This document shows positions 58,286-64,000 of a stretch of DNA of 64,000 nucleotides, one piece after another. The first letter of the stretch is position 1, and each line of letters begins with the position of its first letter. Below the pieces are notes generated by a model that ran no database searches, was not told the DNA's origin, and saw only the letters and a program-made list of their open reading frames with translations. The stretch is from Sipunculus nudus (lineage: Eukaryota; Annelida; Sipuncula; Golfingiida; Sipunculidae), in contig CM049306.1 in the NCBI GenBank assembly GCA_026874595.1, positions 41,226,019 to 41,290,018 of the forward strand, written 5' to 3'. The translations under genes were made by a program, and so were the position numbers.

Positions 58286-59743
58286 ATGCATTCGGATGTG
58301 TAGCCAATTTTTAAACTTCATATATATTTGCCATCGTTACACGTCAGGTATTATATTGGATAGCGTAAATACCCCCTCAGGATGCCTTTCTAATGCGAAA
58401 AAGGACCATTTTATATAAATTATGCATTCAGAAGACGTGCTCTCAAATTTTTAATTAAATATTCGCTTATTTCAGTTCTATAGTTTAAAGATATTCACTT
58501 GATGCTAGTAATTCATATTAAAATACACATTCCCTTAGTATTACATAAATTAAAATTTGTTTATAAAATATAAAGATATATTTGTAAATAATAGCCTTCT
58601 TGAAAACAGAGAAGGAAGTAATATATAATATATATAATTTATATAATATATTATATATATAATTATAATAATATTCATATTTTTATATTTGATAAAAATT
58701 TAGCCAGCTGGATAAAAAACTCTAAATGATGTATAAGGTTTCAAAGCTAAAACAGGCATTTGCAGAAACTTAATATTTATTTTATTTTTAAAACTGGAAA
58801 TTATCTTATACACTATGCAAGAGGCAAATTCGCAGATGAAATCATTTGATTCAGCGGTTAGAATACCTAACGCATGATAAAGTAATATTTGCAATTGATA
58901 TTCATAGGCTAGTATATGAAAGATAACGCTAATGCGCCTGGCGCGACACGCATTCGGATGTGTAGCCAATTTTTAAACTTCATATATATTTGCCATCGTT
59001 ACATGTCAGGTATTATATTGGATAGCGTAAATACCCCCTCAGGATGCCTTTCTAATGTGAAAAAGGACCATTATATATAAATTATGCATTCAGAAGACGT
59101 ACTCTCAAATTTTAAATTAAATATTCGTTTATTTCAGTTTTTATAGTTTAAAGGTATTTACTTGATGCTAGTAATTCATATTAAAATACACATTCCCTTT
59201 GTATAATATAAATTAAAATTTTGCAGAAACTTAATATTTATTTTATTTTTAAAACTGGTAATTATCTTAACACTATGCAAGAGGCAAATTCGCAGATGAA
59301 ATAATTTGATTCAGCGGTTAGAATACCTAACACATGATAAAGTATTATTTGCAATTGATATTCAGAAGCTAGTATATGAAAGATAACGCTAATGTGCCTG
59401 GCGCGACACGCATTCGGATGTGTAGCCAATTTTTAAACTTCATATATATTTGCCATCGTTACATGTCAGGTATTATATTGGATAGCGTAAATACCCCCTA
59501 AGGATGCCTTTCTAATGTGAAAAAGGACCATTATATATAAATTATGCATTCAGAAGACGTGCTCTCAATTTTTAAATTAAATATTCGTTTATTTCAGTTT
59601 TTATAGTTTAAAGGTATTCACTTGATGCTAGTAATTCATATTAAAATACACATTCCCTTTGTATAATATAAATTGATATTTTGCAGAAACTTAATATTTA
59701 TTTTAATTTTAAAACTGTAAATTATCTTATACACTACTAGCTG

Positions 59744-60054
59744 ATTAACCCGGTATACCGGGCTTTTTACCGCGGCTTGGGAAATATATATTGAGATATT
59801 GAATGTTGGCTCATTTTTTTATTATAAAAGTTAAAAGAAAATATAGATTTATAGTGGGATACTCTCGGAGAACGATATGTACAAATAATTTTTTACTGTT
59901 ATTTTGTGGCGCTGTGCTCGTGGCAAAAAACATATCCCAGTATGTTTACCTTAAAGACCTGGTCAGTGATGGTTTACATTGCGAACCAGAATGGGACGCG
60001 GAGGCATACAATGTTTCGTTGATATTTGACTGGTTTCTATCGTTGGACGTATAA
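59744..60054 (+). other. Insertion with CCCGGTATACCGGG palindrome and an 83-codon frame
   Basis: actagctgattaacccggta, then ccgggctttttaccgcggct, resembles the degenerate actagctg..cccgcggctt ends seen flanking many invertebrate retroelements. The open frame 59803-60054 (…EPEWDAEAYNVSLIFDWFLS) has no known domain and is probably part of the inserted sequence. Confidence 0.35.
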
Positions 60055-60155
60055 AGAATAGGTTGATGTGAGGAACACATTAGATTAATTAAATGTACGT
60101 TGCAAGGAAACTGTTCCTGAAGAAGGAAACAGAAATATGCATACATCGTAAGTAG

Positions 60156-60300
60156 CAGAAGCGGACCCAGCGGGACTCCATGCAGTGGGTCCGCATCCCA
60201 TTTTCAGACCCCCGACACCACCCTTGCCCTGTTCCTGAATTCGGGACCTTGAATTAGGTTTTGTCATTAATCCTCCTGGGTTGAACTCTCCATTTCATAA
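60156..60300 (+). mobile_element. CAGGGGCGGATCC MITE, copy 6, diverged
   Basis: cagaagcggacccagcggga at the left; internal cctcctgggttgaactctcc resembles the right half of other copies. Right end lost. Confidence 0.55.
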
Positions 60301-60852
60301 AGCGAGAAACATGTGTTTTTCTCTTTTACTGACCACGCACGTGGGTCAAATCCCTCATTGAAAGCAAACGTTATTCATATGAACAATAGTCCTTAGTGTT
60401 AGAGGTTAAGTGACCACGATGCACGCATTCCGGTGATTGCCGAAGGCAGTTCGGTTGTCCTCGGTAAAAAACGGAAAAATCACTCAAAATTATATGTATA
60501 TTAAAAATTATTTATTTTCATATCGCCTATGTCACTGCGGGGATAATAACCTTTAAAATGATGTATGGCACAATATTGTACACAACGCGGTTTTAGAGAA
60601 CACCGCGAACAAACGTGAACTGAATTCCTTTTATATGTATTAGATGCAAGAGGCAAATTCCCAGATGAAATAATTTGATTCAGCGGTTAGAATACCTAAC
60701 ACATGATAAAGTAATATTTGCAATTGATATTCAGAGACTAGTATATAAAGGAAAACGCTAATGCGCTTGGCGCGACACGCAAGGCGCGAAGCGCGAGGTG
60801 CGGCACGCGAAGCGCCAGGCGCGACACGAGAATGAGACCTATGGGCCACCTT

Positions 60853-61002
60853 AGTTATAGCCCAATGAAAGGCAATGCAAGCCATGAGATTTGCTTGGCT
60901 TGTGTCACTAATGGCAGGCTCGCCTAACCGGCTCGCCTGCAATGTGACACAAGTCTCGCAAACCTCACGGCATGCATTACATTTCATTGGCCTATAACCA
61001 CT
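60853..61002. repeat. ~150-bp foldback (70-bp imperfect arms)
   Basis: agttatagcccaatgaaagg...gcttgtgtcac..atggcaggctcgcc at the left is the inverse of ggctcgcctgcaatgtgacacaagt...catttcattggcctataacc at the right; the loop is about 10 bp. Confidence 0.85.
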
Positions 61003-61541
61003 ACAAATATTTTGTTTTGTGAAATAAACAAGTATTAATTTTATCATACAGATATACTACACAAGAGGATCTGGAATCACAACAGATGTACCAAAGAACA
61101 CGCAAACAAATTAAAAAAAAAGTGTATTCTTGATGTACACGAGCTACAAGGATGGGATGGGAGGACCTGATGAGGATGGGAGGACCTGTGTTACGTGTTC
61201 ACTAACCCTATATCACAGATGCCAGAATATATTATATAGGTGTATTCAATTTTGATCACTTTTTTTGCTGTTGCACATTATTAACAAGTAGATCTTTACA
61301 ACTTAATACAACTGTGTTTCCTTAAAAACGTGTTATCATTTCTTCCGGAAGGATTTATCATATTTACAGGATATAACTAATATAGAAATGTGATTTTTAG
61401 CTGTGGTCCCTGCAATGACCCACCTTCCTGTGAAATACTTTATAGTTTTTTTTTATTTGTCATTCAAACTGTTTCTCTTCAGTAAGGACATATGACGTTT
61501 GATTAAATTATTTTAAATGATATGACATCCCAGAATACTTT

Positions 61542-61542
<1 letters not shown>

Positions 61543-61588
<46 letters not shown>

Positions 61589-61617
61589 GCACGCACACCC
61601 TTACACACACACACAAT

Positions 61618-61686
<69 letters not shown>
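61543..61686. repeat. Compound (AT)n-(AC)n-(AT)n microsatellite
   Basis: AT (61543-61582), then acacacgcacgcacac and (ac)n, then AT (61635-61685). Confidence 0.95.
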
Positions 61687-61691
<5 letters not shown>

Positions 61692-62085
61692 AACCTCGTT
61701 CTGTCAAACTCGGTAAAGTCGAATTCCTGCTTGTGTCGAAGTCGAATGTGGAGTCCCTGTTAAAAAACACAGCTAAAACGTTAACCTTACTTACAAGTTT
61801 AACTCCTTTTGTGTCGAACTCGGATGTGACGAAAAACCGGATGTGTCGAGGTGTTATGTTGGTCCCCAGCTAGTATTTCTATCGCTTAACTCGAAGCCAT
61901 GTCGCTTGACTGTTTGGATAAAAGTTGTGCACAGCACGTCAATTGGGATTGGGCCGTGAGGACCTGTTATACGTTATTAATACAGGCAAGGAATTCCTAC
62001 TCATCAAGCGCGATGGCTCTGACGCTCGACTCGAGGTTCATGCCGCTTGTTTGGATAACAGCTGTGCACGCTCCATCAATCATAC

Positions 62086-62139
<54 letters not shown>

Positions 62140-62597
62140 AGCGCGATAGTTTACACACCTGGTCCGTTGTTTACCTGTTTGGCAAATTAGTCACTCATGA
62201 TCATGCTTTTCTTTCGGCGACAAAGCATTAATTCGAAACGTGAATTAAGTTATTAATAAACCAAACATAATGGAATCCATTAGAGGGGCTCGTGAGTTGT
62301 GCCGCAAATTGCTGCAGCTGTTAAAGGACTATCACTACCTTTTAAAGATGTTCTGATGTTGTGGAACTTATGTCCTTATTTATTGTAAATAAATAAATGT
62401 ATTATAAAGTTTATGTTGTTCATTCACGCAAAGATTTGTGAGAACTATATAATATAGGCTTTATACATATGTGCAGTATTGAACGATAATAATTTAGTCT
62501 GGAGAAGGTTGAATATAATGAATATCGGTTGTCTCGAACTCCGGTTGTGTTCAGGTAAATTCACCAGTCTATTCGACTTCGACACAACCAGGTTTTA

Positions 62598-62600
<3 letters not shown>
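61686..62600. mobile_element. pogo/Tigger-like non-autonomous element, ~0.9 kb
   Basis: Left agtgaaacctcgttctgtca and right end, read inversely, cagtaaaacctggttgtgtc align over about 29 bp, and both ends abut TA, the pogo/Tc1 target. Internal gtcgaa.tcgg words recur. A microsatellite (62089-62137) interrupts it; no transposase frame. Confidence 0.65.
62089..62137. repeat. (AT)n microsatellite
   Basis: About 49 bp of AT inside the pogo-like element. Confidence 0.97.

Positions 62601-62658
<58 letters not shown>
62601..62658. repeat. (AT)n microsatellite
   Basis: About 58 bp of AT directly abutting the pogo-like element's right end. Confidence 0.97.
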
Positions 62659-62662
<4 letters not shown>

Positions 62663-62664
62663 TA

Positions 62665-62880
62665 TAACCCTCTAGAACCTTTCATACCCACATGGTTCCA
62701 GGAAGAACCCTTCTTTAGGGTTCTGAGAAGCACCCATTATCAGGGTTACGTATAGAACCCACGGAGGAGGGTTCCACGAAGAACCCTGATTAGAGGGTTT
62801 TACCTGGAACCTTAAAGGGTTCCCCACTGGCTCCACTCTGAGGAACCCTTAAGGGGTCCACCAGTAACCCTTTTTTTCTT
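62665..62880. repeat. AGAACCCT/AGGGTTC short-motif repeat (MITE-like)
   Basis: gaaccc and gggttc words occur over a dozen times in both orientations (ctagaacc, aagaaccctt, agggttctg, gagggttcc, aagggttcc, gaggaaccctt), so the block can fold in several ways. Confidence 0.7.
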
Positions 62881-64000
62881 ATATCCTTGAATCCCTCGTC
62901 TGCACTTTTTTTCGTACAGGGAAAATGTATTTTGTCACGCCAATGTATGTGGACAAAATCAGAGAGTGAAGTAAACCTTCAGGGATACAACCTTAAGATC
63001 CATGTCGACGGGTATGTTGTCTCACCAAAGTGGTGATATAGATGTATGTGACCTGAATTCTTAGTCAGACACTTGTGGCGGGGTGCCCTGTATGCCTGCA
63101 GGGGTACTGTCCTATATATTAGAGAACCCTACATGTGTGCATATAGGCCGCTGGAGGGTTACGACACCGGATATAAATTGTCAAAACAAATTTTAAATAC
63201 ATTCAATGCATTCATGTGTGAAATAAATATTAACGAGAGCATTTCAAGGGTGCCCATTCATAGTAAGGTTGCTTAACGGAATTATCGTTACACGCCCGAT
63301 AAAAGCACCAAATTTGGTATGAAATATCTACAGGTCAATCCTGATCATTCTGGAGGGGGGCACCCGAACTCGGTTTCTGGTTCTTCCAGAAGGCTCGAGT
63401 CCAAAATTACAGGATTTTACGTAAAATTTCAGACGATTACAACGATAAACGGAATTTTTTAAACTAGATTGACTCTTAAACTCATTTTACATCAATCAAT
63501 ATACATAATAAAAACACCATAATGAAATATCATGAACAGTTATTGTAGAAATTGTGACGAAAATCATGTTGAAGTATAATTGCAGGTCGCTTGAGGTCAA
63601 CAGGTCACATCATCCATTGATGTGGAACTGTGTCCTGTATGTATAAATGCCCTCATGTTCTAAATATTAGAGAAGATAAGGAATATTTTTTTGATAAAAA
63701 ATCAAAATTGCATAATGGCCAGGATAATAAAGATTAAGCACCAATATCATTAAAATATATAGGGAATATACTAGTACATATATACTTTACCAGTGAAACC
63801 ATCCTTTTTGAAAGCTATATCTGAAGTCGTATTTACGAAGAACCCATGCAGGTGATTGAAACAATTTGTTAAATTGTCAACACCTTTAATCATTATTTAT
63901 CTCGATCATAATAAATGATAAAATAATGCAAAATAATGCGATAATGAAAATGTACCATGAAGCAATATTTGTTTACACTTAATCAAAATAATATATATCT
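62881..64000. other. No gene recognised
   Basis: AT-rich; a short 67-codon plus-strand frame (63073-63276) has no known domain. Confidence 0.45.

Larger units (their letters stand above)
58288..60830. repeat. Higher-order tandem repeat, three and a half units
   Basis: Block A (gcattcggatgtgtagccaa...) starts at 58288, 58950 and 59410; block B (tgcaagaggcaaattcgcag...cgctaatgcgcctggcgcga) at about 58815, 59276 and 60647. Units are about 460 bp, except the first, which has ~200 bp more. The last B block passes into a GC-rich run (ggcgcgaagcgcgaggtgcg). Between units, 59744-60640 is an insertion starting at a cccggtataccggg palindrome. Confidence 0.85.

Overview
The window is animal nuclear DNA: AT-rich, full of (AT)n microsatellites and short non-autonomous transposons, with genes split by canonical GT/AG introns. 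The one well-supported protein family is SLC23 (nucleobase/ascorbate transporters). Together with the repeat types (short inverted-end elements, a tRNA-headed SINE, a decayed LINE 3' end, CGG-triplet-bearing repeats) this suggests a lophotrochozoan, most likely a bivalve mollusc. The species cannot be fixed from the sequence.

Genes. A complete SLC23-type gene lies on the minus strand at 57528..47077. I rebuilt it by hand as 11 coding exons whose reading phases all agree, giving 622 residues. A second SLC23 gene, same strand, starts at 14527. Only its first two coding exons (14527..14312 and 11343..11186) are visible; the rest either lies left of the window or is missing. The two copies are about 92% identical over the 158-bp second exon, but their cytosolic N-termini differ almost completely. 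Both have QQ where characterised relatives have QH in the first membrane segment. In the full copy the NAT signature is also altered (GV where [QEP]-N is usual) and the segment-8 glutamate is aspartate, so its substrate cannot be assumed to be ascorbate. A few small exon-like reading frames elsewhere are unassigned and given low confidence.

Layout. 1-11 kb: dispersed repeats, including two large elements (3644..5102, 8649..10691) with GTATCCCC inverted repeats. 11-15 kb: two exons of the second SLC23 gene, with an element (11886..12819) and a 46-bp tandem array in the intron between them. 15.6-19.4 kb: a large inverted-ended element with arrays of AAACATTTT-type sequence. 19.6-21.6 kb: an element made of ~280-bp tandem modules. 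22.4-24.9 kb: palindrome arrays, perfect hairpins and a tRNA-like sequence, much of it a nested insertion. 25-26 kb: three short inverted-repeat elements. 26-31 kb: little recognisable. 31.3-33.1 kb: a third large GTATCCCC element. 36.8-41.4 kb: an inverted-arm element interrupted by a TA-flanked MITE. 44.2-44.7 kb: LINE remnant. 47-57.6 kb: the complete SLC23 gene, whose intron 8 holds a 66-bp minisatellite built from the exon-9 splice acceptor. 58-61 kb: tandem units and a 150-bp foldback. 61.7-62.9 kb: a pogo-like element and an AGAACCCT repeat.

Most unusual points: (i) two related element families sharing GTATCC inverted ends, a CGG-triplet tract by one end and tandem modules carrying the 12-bp palindrome GGTGGCGCCACC (14 exact copies here); one family also carries exact nuclear-receptor-type sites (DR1 and an AGGTCA palindrome); (ii) amplification of a splice acceptor in a coding-frame-compatible period; (iii) the changed signature residues of these SLC23 proteins. 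No previously undescribed multi-gene system was found.
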